From positions 1 through 48,852 of the forward strand of contig JBKPDO010000087.1 of the NCBI GenBank assembly GCA_046727955.1: DNA of 48,852 bases, given 5' to 3'. The notes under the pieces were generated by a model. It was not told the DNA's origin and ran no database searches. It saw nothing but the letters and a program-made list of their open reading frames with translations. The DNA is from DASVXQ01 sp046727955 (GTDB lineage: Bacteria > Actinomycetota > CALGFH01). The position numbers were made by a program, and so were the translations under genes. Below, piece by piece: positions 8,895-16,538 of this stretch (within the stretch, counting starts at the first letter, position 1; every line of letters starts with the position of its first letter).

Positions 8895-8993
8895 CCACGG
8901 GGCTGACCCACCACCCAGGGATCACGTCGAGGTACCCGATGGGGGGTTCGGGGGGGAGCTGTCTCGGGCTCCCCCCCGAATGGAAACAGGCCC
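8877..8993. repeat. Gene-end hairpin repeat, copy 3
   Basis: Homologous to copies 1 and 2 about 5.4 kb away. It has a perfect 13-bp stem (8947-8959 with 8968-8980) and loop TGTCTCGG. It begins within the last codons of betA and ends 1 bp before the iclR stop, filling the whole convergent gap. No T-tract follows on either strand. It could act as a bidirectional transcript end. Confidence 0.85.
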
Positions 8994-8994
8994 C

Positions 8995-9783
8995 TCAGTC
9001 GCTGCGCCGGCCGGTGTACCCGAGGCGCCACGACACCGCGCCGGCCGCGTCGATGGTGAGGCGGCCCAGGCGCGGGAGATCGATCGGCCGGACGCGGAAC
9101 GAGGGCCCTGAGACCGACAGCGCGGCGACGACGTCGCCGCTGGACTGCCGGACCGGCGCCGCGACCGCGTTGAGCCCCTCCTCCAGCTCGTCCTGGATGG
9201 TGGCGTAGCCGCGCACGCGGATCTCCTCGAGCTGCCGCCGCAGGCGCGCCGGGTCGGTCACCGTGCGCGGGGTCAGCGCCTCGAGCGGCCGCGCCAGGAA
9301 CTGCCGGCGCTCCGGCTCCGGCATGTGCGCCAGGAACACCTTGCCGCTGGAGCTGCCGTGCAGCGGCGTCCGCCGCCCCACCCAGTTGGTGCTCGCGACC
9401 AGGTGCGCGCTGGAGACCTGGTCGACGTAGACGACGCCGTCGCCCGACAGCACGCCGATGTTGACGGTCTCGTGGGTCCGGTCGGCCAGCTCCTCGAGCA
9501 CCGGATGCGCCGTGCGGACCAGGTCGATGCCCGCCATCGCCGCGCCGACCAGCCGGATGAGGCCGAACCCGAGGCGGTACCGGTCGGTGACGGGGTCGCG
9601 CTCGATCAGGCCGCCGGCGGCCAGCGTCGCCGCCAGCCGGGAGGCGGTGGCCTTGTGGACGCCGAGCCCGCGTCCGAGGTCGGTCACCCCGAGCTCGCCC
9701 TCCTGGGCGATCAGCTCGAGCGCCCGCACCGCGCGGGAGACCGACTGCACCCCGCCCCCACGGCCTCCCTGGTCGTCGCTCAT
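8995..9783 (-). CDS. IclR-family transcriptional regulator of the choline/sarcosine locus
   Basis: A 262-residue protein with an N-terminal winged helix-turn-helix (about 14-75: SVSRAVRALELIAQEG, then LGVHKATASRLAATL). An IclR effector domain follows (about 90-255: HETVNIGVLSGDGVVYVDQV, LHGSSSGKVFLAHM, GYATIQDELEEGLNAVAAPV). Such proteins bind a small metabolite and control adjacent catabolic genes. ATG at 9783 lies at the edge of a TTGCGCAA box in the soxB-iclR divergent promoter, which suggests a short or absent leader and autoregulation. Repeated palindromes upstream of three operons are candidate targets. Repressor or activator, and which ligand, cannot be told. Confidence 0.9.
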   Translation of the reverse strand: MSDDQGGRGGGVQSVSRAVRALELIAQEGELGVTDLGRGLGVHKATASRLAATLAAGGLIERDPVTDRYRLGFGLIRLVGAAMAGIDLVRTAHPVLEELADRTHETVNIGVLSGDGVVYVDQVSSAHLVASTNWVGRRTPLHGSSSGKVFLAHMPEPERRQFLARPLEALTPRTVTDPARLRRQLEEIRVRGYATIQDELEEGLNAVAAPVRQSSGDVVAALSVSGPSFRVRPIDLPRLGRLTIDAAGAVSWRLGYTGRRSD

Positions 9784-9810
9784 TGCGCAACTGTATCTTG
9801 CCTTGCGCAA
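9783..9810. promoter_or_regulatory. Paired TTGCGCAA boxes in the iclR/soxB divergent promoter
   Basis: Two identical 8-bp palindromes TTGCGCAA at 9783-9790 and 9803-9810 have centres 20 bp apart, about two helical turns on the same DNA face. They fill most of the 52-bp gap between the divergent iclR and soxB starts. Each contains the TTGCG and CGCAA half-sites of the 17-bp operators elsewhere in the locus, here overlapping. A tetrameric IclR protein could bind both. Confidence 0.55.
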
Positions 9811-9835
9811 TTGTGCGCGGATACGCTCGGGCGTC

Positions 9836-11029
9836 ATGCGGTACTGGCGGGCGGCCGAGCCCAAGCGGTCCTACGACGTGGTCGTCGTCGGCGGCGGCGG
9901 GCACGGCCTCGCAACCGCCTACTACCTCGCGCGCAACCACGGCGTCAGCAACGTGTGCGTGCTCGAGAAGGGCTGGCTCGGCGGCGGCAACACCGCACGG
10001 AACACCACCATCATCCGGTCCAACTACCTCTGGGACGCATCGGCCGGCATCTACGAGCACTCGCTGAAGCTCTGGGAGGGCCTCGAGGAGGACCTCGGCT
10101 TCGACCTCCACTTCAGCCAGCGCGGCGTTCTCAACCTCGCGCACGACCTGAGCGAGGTGCGCGCCTCGCTGCGCCGCGTGAACGCGAACGCGCTGAACGG
10201 CGTCGACGCGGAGTGGCTCACCCCGGCGGAGGTGGCCGCTTTCTGCCCGATCGTCAACGTCTCGCCGGACGTCAGGTACCCGGTCCTCGGCGCGACGCTG
10301 CAGCGGCGCGGCGGCACCGCGCGCCACGACCGGGTCGCCTGGGGATTCGCCACCGCGGCGGACCGCCTCGGGGCCGATATCGTCGAGCACTGCGAGGTGA
10401 CGGGATTCATCCGCGGCCCGGGCGGCCGGGTGGAAGGCGTGCGCACCACCCGCGGGACCATCGCCGCCGCCAGCGTCGCGCTGGTCGCGGCCGGGCACAC
10501 GTCGGTGCTGGCCGCCATGGTCGGGCTGCGGCTGCCGCTGCAGTCCCACCCTCTGCAGGCGCTGGTCTCCGTCCTGCTCGAGCCGGTGCTCGGCTGCGTG
10601 GTGATGTCGAACGCGGTGCACGTCTACGTCTCGCAGGCCGACAAGGGCGAGCTGGTCATGGGCGCCGGGATCGACGCCTACAACTCCTACACGCAGCGAG
10701 GCTCTTTCCACGTGATCGAGCACCAGCTGGCAGCGGCAATCCAGCTCTTCCCGGTCTTCGCCCACGCCAAGCTGCTGCGAACCTGGGGCGGGATCGTCGA
10801 CGTCTGCCCCGACGCCTCGCCGATCATCGGCCCCACCCCGATCGACGGGCTGTTCCTGAACTGCGGCTGGGGGACCGGCGGCTTCAAGGCGACGCCGGGC
10901 TCCGGCTGGGTGCTCGCCGAGACCATCGCCAAGGGCGAGCCGGCGGCACTGGCAGCGCCGTTCGCGCTCGAGCGGTTCACCAGCGGCGCCCTGATCGACG
11001 AGCACGGCGCCGCGGCGGTCGCCCACTGA
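9836..11029 (+). CDS. soxB: Heterotetrameric sarcosine oxidase subunit beta
   Basis: A 397-residue flavoprotein with DVVVVGGGGHGLATAYYLAR at the N-terminal FAD site. GGTARHDRVAWGFA contains the histidine expected to hold FMN covalently in SoxB proteins. The C-terminal GIVDVCPDASPIIG and GWGTGGFKATPGSG segments match the family. With SoxA, SoxD and SoxG it oxidises sarcosine to glycine, hydrogen peroxide and 5,10-methylene-THF. First gene of soxBDAG-metF; its stop overlaps the soxD start (TGATG). Confidence 0.94.
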   Translation: MRYWRAAEPKRSYDVVVVGGGGHGLATAYYLARNHGVSNVCVLEKGWLGGGNTARNTTIIRSNYLWDASAGIYEHSLKLWEGLEEDLGFDLHFSQRGVLNLAHDLSEVRASLRRVNANALNGVDAEWLTPAEVAAFCPIVNVSPDVRYPVLGATLQRRGGTARHDRVAWGFATAADRLGADIVEHCEVTGFIRGPGGRVEGVRTTRGTIAAASVALVAAGHTSVLAAMVGLRLPLQSHPLQALVSVLLEPVLGCVVMSNAVHVYVSQADKGELVMGAGIDAYNSYTQRGSFHVIEHQLAAAIQLFPVFAHAKLLRTWGGIVDVCPDASPIIGPTPIDGLFLNCGWGTGGFKATPGSGWVLAETIAKGEPAALAAPFALERFTSGALIDEHGAAAVAH

Positions 11030-11274
11030 TGCTGCTGATCCCCTGCCCGTGGTGCGGGCCACGCGACGAGGTCGAGTTCACCTACGGCGGGCAGGCCGGC
11101 ATCGCCTACCCCGCCGACCCCGACGCGCTCGACGACGCCGCCTGGGCGGACTACCTGTTCATGCGCGACAACCCCAAGGGCCCGTTCGCCGAGCGCTGGT
11201 ACCACGCGTACGGCTGCCGGCGATGGTTCGGCGTGGTCCGCGATACGGCCACCAACGACCTGATGGAGGCATAG
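11029..11274 (+). CDS. soxD: Sarcosine oxidase subunit delta
   Basis: An 81-residue protein with the zinc-binding pattern of SoxD: CPWCG near the N-terminus and YHAYGCRRWF near residue 60. The FTYGG and NPKGPFAERWYH motifs are also family-typical. The start overlaps the soxB stop by one base. Its stop codon lies within the first copy of a 21-bp tandem duplication that also contains a ribosome-binding GGAGG. Confidence 0.93.
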   Translation: MLLIPCPWCGPRDEVEFTYGGQAGIAYPADPDALDDAAWADYLFMRDNPKGPFAERWYHAYGCRRWFGVVRDTATNDLMEA

Positions 11275-11305
11275 GTGCGGCGGTTGGAGGCATAGGTGCG
11301 GCGGC
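11264..11305 (+). repeat. 21-bp duplication carrying the soxD end and soxA start
   Basis: Two 21-bp units (11264-11284 and 11285-11305, one mismatch) each contain GGAGGCATAG followed by GTGCGGCGG, that is a ribosome-binding site, a TAG stop and a GTG start. The first GTG (11275) opens only a six-codon frame ending at the second TAG. The second GTG (11296) opens soxA. The duplication therefore pushed the soxA start 21 bp downstream and left a micro-ORF. Confidence 0.85.
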
Positions 11306-14016
11306 TGCCCATGGGTGGGCGTGTCGACCGCGGCGCGCCGCTGCGCTTCACCTTCGGCGGCCGCGAGTACCAGGGGCTGGAGGGCGACACGCTCGCGTCG
11401 GCGCTGCTCGGCAACGGCCTCGACGGCGCCTTCCGGTCGCCGCTGCTGGGGCGGCCCCGCGGGGTCATGACGGCCGGGCCCGAGGAGCCCTGCGCCTTCG
11501 TGGAGGTGTCCGCGCCCTGGTTCGACCTGATCGCGCCGGCGACGATGGTCCCGCTGGTCGACGGGCTTGCCGCCGCGGCGGTCGCCGGGGTCGGCCGGCT
11601 GCCAGGGCCCGAGGTGCCGGTGCCGCGGAGCCAGCACCGGCACGCGCACGTCGAGACGCTCGTGGTCGGCGGGGGTGTGGCTGGCCTGCGGTCCGCGCGC
11701 GAGGCCGCCGCCAGGGGCGACCGGGTGCTGCTGGTCGACGAGCGCTCGTGGCTCGGCGGGACGGCGCGGTCGTTCGAGATCGTCGAGGGCCTGCCGGCGT
11801 GGGAATGGGTGGACGCCATCGCCGCCGAGCTGCGCGGTGCCGTGGACGTAACGCTGCTCCTGGATGCCGCGGCGGTCGGCGTTTACGACGCTGGCTACGT
11901 CGTCGTGCACCAGCGCTGCCGTCCGGTCGAGCGGGTCTGGCACGTCCGCGCGAGGAACGTGGTGCTCGCCACCGGCGCGCACGAGCGACCCATCGCGTTC
12001 GCCGGCAACGACCGCCCGGGGGTGATGCTCGCCGGCGCCGCCATCACCTATCTCGACCGCTTCGGCGTGCTCCCCGGCGAGCGGGCAGTGGTGTTCACGA
12101 CTAGCGACGCCGGCTACGTCGCCGCCCGCGCGCTGCGCCAGGCCGGCGCGCGGGTGGTGGCGATCGCCGACGTCCGGCGCGAGGCCGATGCGCAGGAGCG
12201 GGCGCGCGCCGACGGGCTGCAGGTCCTGGCGGGAGCGGTGGTCTCCGCGGCAGAAGGCACCGCGGCAGAAGCCGCGGCGCACGCTAGCGCGGCGCACGCC
12301 GGCGCGGCCATCGTGACCAGTGCCGACGACGCGCGCACCCGCCTCGAGGCCGACCTGATCGCGGTCTCGGGCGGCTGGAACCCGGTGACGCAGCTCCACC
12401 GCGCGATCGGCGGCGGCCTGCGCTATGCGACCGATCGGAGCTGCTTCGTGCCCGACGGCGGGCCGGGCTGGCTCTCGGTGGTCGGCGCGGCGGCCGGCGA
12501 CGTCCCCGCCGCCGAGCCCTGCTGGTACGTCCCCGCCGACGACCTCTCCCAGCACTTCGTCGACCTGCAACGCGACCAGACCGTCGCCGACGTGGCCGCC
12601 GCGCTCGAGACCGGCCTGCGCAGCGTCGAGCACGTGAAGCGCCTCACCTACATCGGCACCGCCGTCGACCAGGGCCGCGCGTCGGGCGCGCTCGCCGCCG
12701 AGGTCGTCAACCAGCTCCTCGGCGCCGGCCCGGGAGCGCAGGGTCCGACCAACGCCCGCCCGCCTTGGTCGCCTGTCCCCTACCACGTGCTCGCCGGCCC
12801 CTTCCGCGGCGCCCTGTTCGACCCCGTCCGCCGCACGCCCGTGCACGCGGCGCACGTCCAGCGCGGCGCGGCGTTCGAGGACGTCGGCCAGTGGAAGCGC
12901 CCCTGGTACTTCCCGCGCGGCGGGGAGTCGATGTGGGACGCGGTCCTGCGCGAGTGCGCGGCCGTGCGGACCGGCGTCGGCATGATCGACGCCTCGACGC
13001 TCGGCAAGATCGAGGTCGTCGGCGCGGACGCGCCGCTGTTCCTCGACCGCATGTACACCAACGCGATGTCACGCCTGGAGGTGGGCCGGATCCGCTACGG
13101 GCTGATGCTCGGCGTGGACGGCATGGTCTTCGACGACGGCGTCGCCATGCGCCTGGCCACCGACCGCTACCTGGTGACCACCACGACCGGCGGCGCGGCG
13201 CGCGTGCTCGCCCGGTTCGAGGAGTGGCACCAGACGGAATGGCCCGACCTGCGGGTCCACTTCACCAGCGTGACCGAGCAGTGGGCGGCGGTCGCCGTAG
13301 CCGGGCCCAGGTCGCGCGAGGTGCTACGGGCGGCCGGCACGGACGTGGACGTGTCCCGCGCCGCCTTCCCGTTCATGACGTGGCGCGACGGCCAGATCGC
13401 CGGCGTCGCGGCGCGGCTGGCGCGAGTCTCCTTCTCCGGCGAGCTCGCGTTCGAGGTGCACGTCGCCGGCTGGCACGGGCGACACGTGTGGGAGGTGCTG
13501 CTGGAGGCCGGCCAGCCGTTCGGCATCACGCCCTACGGCACCCAGGCGATGGACGTTCTGCGCGCGGAGAAGGGCTTCGTGATCGTCGGGCAGGACACGG
13601 ATGGCACCGTCACCGCCGACGACCTCGGGATGTCGTGGGTCGTCAACATGCGCAAGGGAGACTTCGTGGGACGGCGCTCCCTGCGCCGCGCCGACCTTGT
13701 CCGGCCGGACCGCCGGCACCTGGTCGGGCTGCTGCCCACCGAGCGTGACGCGCTCATCCCGGAGGGCGCGCAGCTCGTGGCCGCCGAGCACGTCGGCGCG
13801 TTCCCACCGGTCCCGATGCTCGGCCACGTGACCTCGTCGTACCGCAGCGCCGTGCTCGGCGGCACCTTCGCGCTCGCGCTGCTCGAGGGCGGCCGGGAGC
13901 GGCTCGGCTCGACCGTGTACGCCCAGATGCGCGGAGAGAGCGCCCACTCCCCGATCGCGGCGACCGTGACCGCGCCGGTCCTCTACGACCCCGAGGGGAC
14001 TCGGCGCGATGGGTGA
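11296..14016 (+). CDS. soxA: Sarcosine oxidase subunit alpha
   Basis: A 906-residue protein. The N-terminal Fer2_4/2Fe2S-like fold covers about 10-110. A FAD/NAD-binding domain follows (VETLVVGGGVAGLRSARE near 117, NVVLATGAHERP near 220), then a C-terminal GcvT-like folate domain from about 510 (MYTNAMSRLEVGRIRYGLM, LRAEKGFVIVGQDTDGTVTADD). It binds NAD+ and folate and channels the one-carbon unit. GTG at 11296 has GGAGG 7 bp upstream; ATG at 11311 is an alternative. Residues about 315-340 are an alanine-rich, repeat-like insertion (AAEGTAAEA, AHASAAHAG) in a surface region. The stop lies inside the 24-bp repeat at the soxG start. Confidence 0.94.
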   Translation: MRRLPMGGRVDRGAPLRFTFGGREYQGLEGDTLASALLGNGLDGAFRSPLLGRPRGVMTAGPEEPCAFVEVSAPWFDLIAPATMVPLVDGLAAAAVAGVGRLPGPEVPVPRSQHRHAHVETLVVGGGVAGLRSAREAAARGDRVLLVDERSWLGGTARSFEIVEGLPAWEWVDAIAAELRGAVDVTLLLDAAAVGVYDAGYVVVHQRCRPVERVWHVRARNVVLATGAHERPIAFAGNDRPGVMLAGAAITYLDRFGVLPGERAVVFTTSDAGYVAARALRQAGARVVAIADVRREADAQERARADGLQVLAGAVVSAAEGTAAEAAAHASAAHAGAAIVTSADDARTRLEADLIAVSGGWNPVTQLHRAIGGGLRYATDRSCFVPDGGPGWLSVVGAAAGDVPAAEPCWYVPADDLSQHFVDLQRDQTVADVAAALETGLRSVEHVKRLTYIGTAVDQGRASGALAAEVVNQLLGAGPGAQGPTNARPPWSPVPYHVLAGPFRGALFDPVRRTPVHAAHVQRGAAFEDVGQWKRPWYFPRGGESMWDAVLRECAAVRTGVGMIDASTLGKIEVVGADAPLFLDRMYTNAMSRLEVGRIRYGLMLGVDGMVFDDGVAMRLATDRYLVTTTTGGAARVLARFEEWHQTEWPDLRVHFTSVTEQWAAVAVAGPRSREVLRAAGTDVDVSRAAFPFMTWRDGQIAGVAARLARVSFSGELAFEVHVAGWHGRHVWEVLLEAGQPFGITPYGTQAMDVLRAEKGFVIVGQDTDGTVTADDLGMSWVVNMRKGDFVGRRSLRRADLVRPDRRHLVGLLPTERDALIPEGAQLVAAEHVGAFPPVPMLGHVTSSYRSAVLGGTFALALLEGGRERLGSTVYAQMRGESAHSPIAATVTAPVLYDPEGTRRDG

Positions 14017-14104
14017 GGGGATGGGCGGGGCGATGGGTGAGGGGATGGGCGGGGCGATGGGTGAGGGGATGGGCGGGGCGATGGGTGAGGGGATGGGCGG
14101 GGCG
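14009..14104 (+). repeat. 24-bp x 4 tandem repeat at the soxA-soxG junction
   Basis: Four perfect copies of a 24-bp unit start at 14009, 14033, 14057 and 14081. Each holds ATGGGTGAGGGGATGGGC, so each provides purine-rich GTGAGGGG directly before an ATG. The unit is a multiple of three and keeps soxG in frame, encoding MGEGMGGA four times. The first copy contains the soxA stop (14014-14016). Confidence 0.95.
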
Positions 14105-14635
14105 ATGGGTGGCGTGGACGCGCTCGCCCGGTCGCCGCTGGCCGACCGGGCCGAGGACCTCGCCGCGGTCGGCGCGGCGGAGGTCGGGTTCCTCGCGCAG
14201 GTGAACCTGCGCGCCGACGCCGCGCTGGCGGCCCGCGCCGGGCTCGCGCTCGCGCCGGCGCCGAACACGTGGAGGCGGAGCGGCGGTCGGGAGGCGCTGT
14301 GGCTCGGCCCCGACGAGTGGCTGCTGGCGGCCCAGCCGGGTTCGGCGCCAGCGATCGTGGAGGAGCTGGAGCGTGCCCTCGACGGCCTGCACCACTCGGT
14401 CGTCGACGTCAGCGCGGAACGGGCGGTCGTCGAGCTGGCCGGCGACGACCGGACGGACCTCCTCAGCAGGGGGTGCGGCCTCGACCTCCACCCACGCTCG
14501 TGGCGGGACGGCATGTGCGCGCAGACGCTGCTCGTCCGTGTCCCGGTGCTGCTCCAGGAACGGGAGCACGCCACCAGGGTCTTCGTCCGGCCTTCCTTCG
14601 CCGGCCACCTGGTCGATTGGCTCCGGACGGGCTAA
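14009..14635 (+). CDS. soxG: Sarcosine oxidase subunit gamma
   Basis: Up to 208 residues. From about residue 36 it matches SoxG proteins: SPLADRAEDL, AEVGFLAQVNLR, LWLGPDEWLL, VDVSAERAVVELAG and a C-terminal LQEREHATRVFVRPSFAGHLVDWL. SoxG is folate-fold related and completes the complex. The first 32 residues are a repeated MGEGMGGA sequence from the 24-bp array and are not family sequence. Several ATGs in the array are usable; ATG at 14105 (MGGVDALARSPL) would give a normal 176-residue subunit. ATG at 14009 has GAGGGG about 10 bp upstream and overlaps soxA by 8 bp. Confidence 0.88.
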   Translation: MGEGMGGAMGEGMGGAMGEGMGGAMGEGMGGAMGGVDALARSPLADRAEDLAAVGAAEVGFLAQVNLRADAALAARAGLALAPAPNTWRRSGGREALWLGPDEWLLAAQPGSAPAIVEELERALDGLHHSVVDVSAERAVVELAGDDRTDLLSRGCGLDLHPRSWRDGMCAQTLLVRVPVLLQEREHATRVFVRPSFAGHLVDWLRTG

Positions 14636-14647
14636 AGGAGCGTCACC

Positions 14648-15499
14648 ATGCGGGCAGCGGAGGCGAGGGCCGTCATCGAGGCCCTGCGGCGCCCCAGGTA
14701 CGAGGTCCTACCCCTCGACGGCATCGAGGACAGCGTCGCCGAGCACGTCCCCCACGACGTCACCGTGACCGTGACAGCCTCGCCGAGCAGGGGGATCACC
14801 AGCACGCTCGCCGTCGCCGAGCGGCTGGCGGCGCAGGGCCGCCGCGTGGCCCCCCACCTCGCGGCCCGGCAGATCACCGACGAGGTCCACCTCAAGGACG
14901 TCGTGCAGCGGCTGACCGACCAGGGCATCCGCGACGTCTTCGTCATCGCCGGCGACGTCAAGGAGCCGGCCGGCCGCTTCGACGGCGCGCTCGGCCTGCT
15001 GGCCGCCATGGCCGAGACGGGCCACCGGCTCGAGCAGGTCGGCATCGCCGGCTACCCCCAGAGCCATCCCTTCATCGACGATGACGTCACTATCCAGTCA
15101 ATGTGGGACAAGCGCCGCTACGCCACCTACATCGTCAGCCAGATCTGCTACCGCCCGAGGGTGGTCGCCGCGTGGGTCCGCCGCGTCCGGCGGCGCGGTG
15201 TGGACCTGCCTGTCCACGTCGGCGTGCCGGGACCGGTGGACGCGGCGAGGCTCCTGCGGATCTCCTCGCGCATCGGCATCGAGGAGTCGGCGCGGTTCGC
15301 CAGGCGGCACGCGAGCTGGCTGCCGCACCTGCTCCATGTGGGCGGCTACCACTCGGGCCTATTGGTCGAGGGGCTGGCGGGAGGTCTCGCCGACCCGGCG
15401 GAGCGGGTCGCCGGCTTCCACTTCTACACCTTCAACGAGGTCGCCAGGACCGAGCGATGGCGCCAACAGACCCTCGCGCGCCTGACAGCGTCCGTGTGA
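14648..15499 (+). CDS. metF: Methylenetetrahydrofolate reductase
   Basis: This 283-residue TIM-barrel protein matches the MTHFR family over its length: RYEVLPLDGIED, VTVTVTASPSRGITSTL, DVFVIAGD, GIAGYPQSHPFIDDD, MWDKRRYATYIVSQICY, and the C-terminal FHFYTFNEVA with the family-typical phenylalanine-asparagine. It reduces 5,10-methylene-THF, the product of sarcosine and dimethylglycine oxidation, to 5-methyl-THF. AAAGGAG precedes the ATG, 12 bp after soxG, so it is the last gene of the sox operon. Many sox operons end with purU or carry glyA; here metF takes that place, routing methyl groups to methylation and methionine synthesis. Confidence 0.88.
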   Translation: MRAAEARAVIEALRRPRYEVLPLDGIEDSVAEHVPHDVTVTVTASPSRGITSTLAVAERLAAQGRRVAPHLAARQITDEVHLKDVVQRLTDQGIRDVFVIAGDVKEPAGRFDGALGLLAAMAETGHRLEQVGIAGYPQSHPFIDDDVTIQSMWDKRRYATYIVSQICYRPRVVAAWVRRVRRRGVDLPVHVGVPGPVDAARLLRISSRIGIEESARFARRHASWLPHLLHVGGYHSGLLVEGLAGGLADPAERVAGFHFYTFNEVARTERWRQQTLARLTASV

Positions 15500-15665
15500 C
15501 CTCTGAGCCCGGTCCGCCTCGCCGCGCCCTACCGATTTCCTACTGACCTTGGCGTGGTTAACCGATTCTTTGCCATCGTCTTCCCGCGCTCTAGCGCGTG
15601 ACCTTGTAGGCTCGCGTCGCCCGAATGTCCCCCGATGCGCTCCCGTTCGTAGGCGCCACCACGCC

Positions 15666-16136
15666 TCACGGTCGGTGCTCGTCGACGACGACCGGGTCGC
15701 CGACGAAGATCCGGCCGTCGTTGAGGATGTCCGCGTTGAGGCCGCCGCGGTGGATGAGGTCCTTGATGATCCCCGGCCGCGTCATCTGCTGCAGGTGCAG
15801 GCACGGCTCACAGAGCTCGACGCCGAGGCACTCGACGCCGCCGACCCGGAAGCGCCTGCCGACCAGATCGTTCAGCCGCACGCCACGGACCACCACCTGC
15901 CGGCGCGACTGGGCGCCGGAGAGGCCGACGTCCTCCAGCACTTCCGTCTCGATCAGCGTCAGCGCCTGGCCCGGCTCGGCGCCTTCCCGGTGGAAGTGGC
16001 GGTCGCCCTCCAGCCCCTTCCCCGCGACCGCGCTGGCGGAGTCGACCGGCGCGATCGCGTCGGTCGGGCCGATGTTGATCGCCTCGACGTTCACCCCTCG
16101 ATGATGTCCGGCCGACGGCCGCCGAGTCCAGCGCAT
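15666..16136 (-). CDS. MOSC-domain protein
   Basis: A 156-residue single MOSC domain. VAGKGLEGDRHF near residue 38 is the family's GxxGDxxH-type motif. LTLIETEVLEDVG, RRQVVVRGVRLNDLVGRRFRVGG and the ECLGVELCEPCLHLQQ segment follow; its cysteine is the conserved MOSC cysteine. MOSC domains handle molybdenum cofactor sulfur or reduce N-hydroxylated compounds; a single-domain protein cannot be assigned more precisely. ATG at 16136 is used; GTG at 16094, immediately before NVEAINIGP, is an equally reasonable start. It converges with metF. Confidence 0.82.
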   Translation of the reverse strand: MRWTRRPSAGHHRGVNVEAINIGPTDAIAPVDSASAVAGKGLEGDRHFHREGAEPGQALTLIETEVLEDVGLSGAQSRRQVVVRGVRLNDLVGRRFRVGGVECLGVELCEPCLHLQQMTRPGIIKDLIHRGGLNADILNDGRIFVGDPVVVDEHRP

Positions 16137-16538
16137 TTCCCGACCTCGCCGAGCCGCCGAAGCTGCTCCTGCTCAAGGCCTACCCGGACGTGAAGGTCCG
16201 GGTCCGCCTGGTGGCGCGGCGCGAGGCGTAGGTCCAGGAAGAGACGAATGCCTTGGTCGGGCTGGAAGCAGTGCGACCTAGGATTTTCCGTGGATCTTCC
16301 ATATCGAGTCGTTCTCGACGGTCGAACCGGCCGTCGACCTGACCGCGACCAGCCCACTGGCCTTCGCCCGCCAGATCGCCGGTCTGCTCTGAGCGCCGAG
16401 AGCTCCGAGGACGGAGAGGACCCCGCATAGCGCTCCGTCGAGGAGAAATCCTCGTGGGACGGTTTGGCCCCCTTCACCGTGGTACACCCTAAGGTCGCTC
16501 GGGCGAGTGGCCGTCGACCAGACGGAGGAGGGGTCGGG
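16137..16538. other. Intergenic region without a recognisable gene
   Basis: About 400 bp between the divergent MOSC and BON genes. Short open stretches on the plus strand (about 16135-16231 and 16282-16392) read like protein C-termini, the second ending in ATSPLAFARQIAGLL. No start, ribosome site or family could be established. They may be remnants of deleted genes. The final 30 bp carry the GGAGGAGGGG ribosome site of the BON gene. Confidence 0.4.

Noticed and set aside
9325..11274. A 649-codon frame overlapping soxB in another phase
   Set aside because: Only its last 81 codons, soxD, are real; the rest is low-complexity RRR/GGR sequence without motifs.
16282..16392. Possible C-terminal coding fragment ending in ATSPLAFARQIAGLL
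   Set aside because: It looks protein-like but has no start, no ribosome site and no family I can name with honesty; noted only in the intergenic entry.
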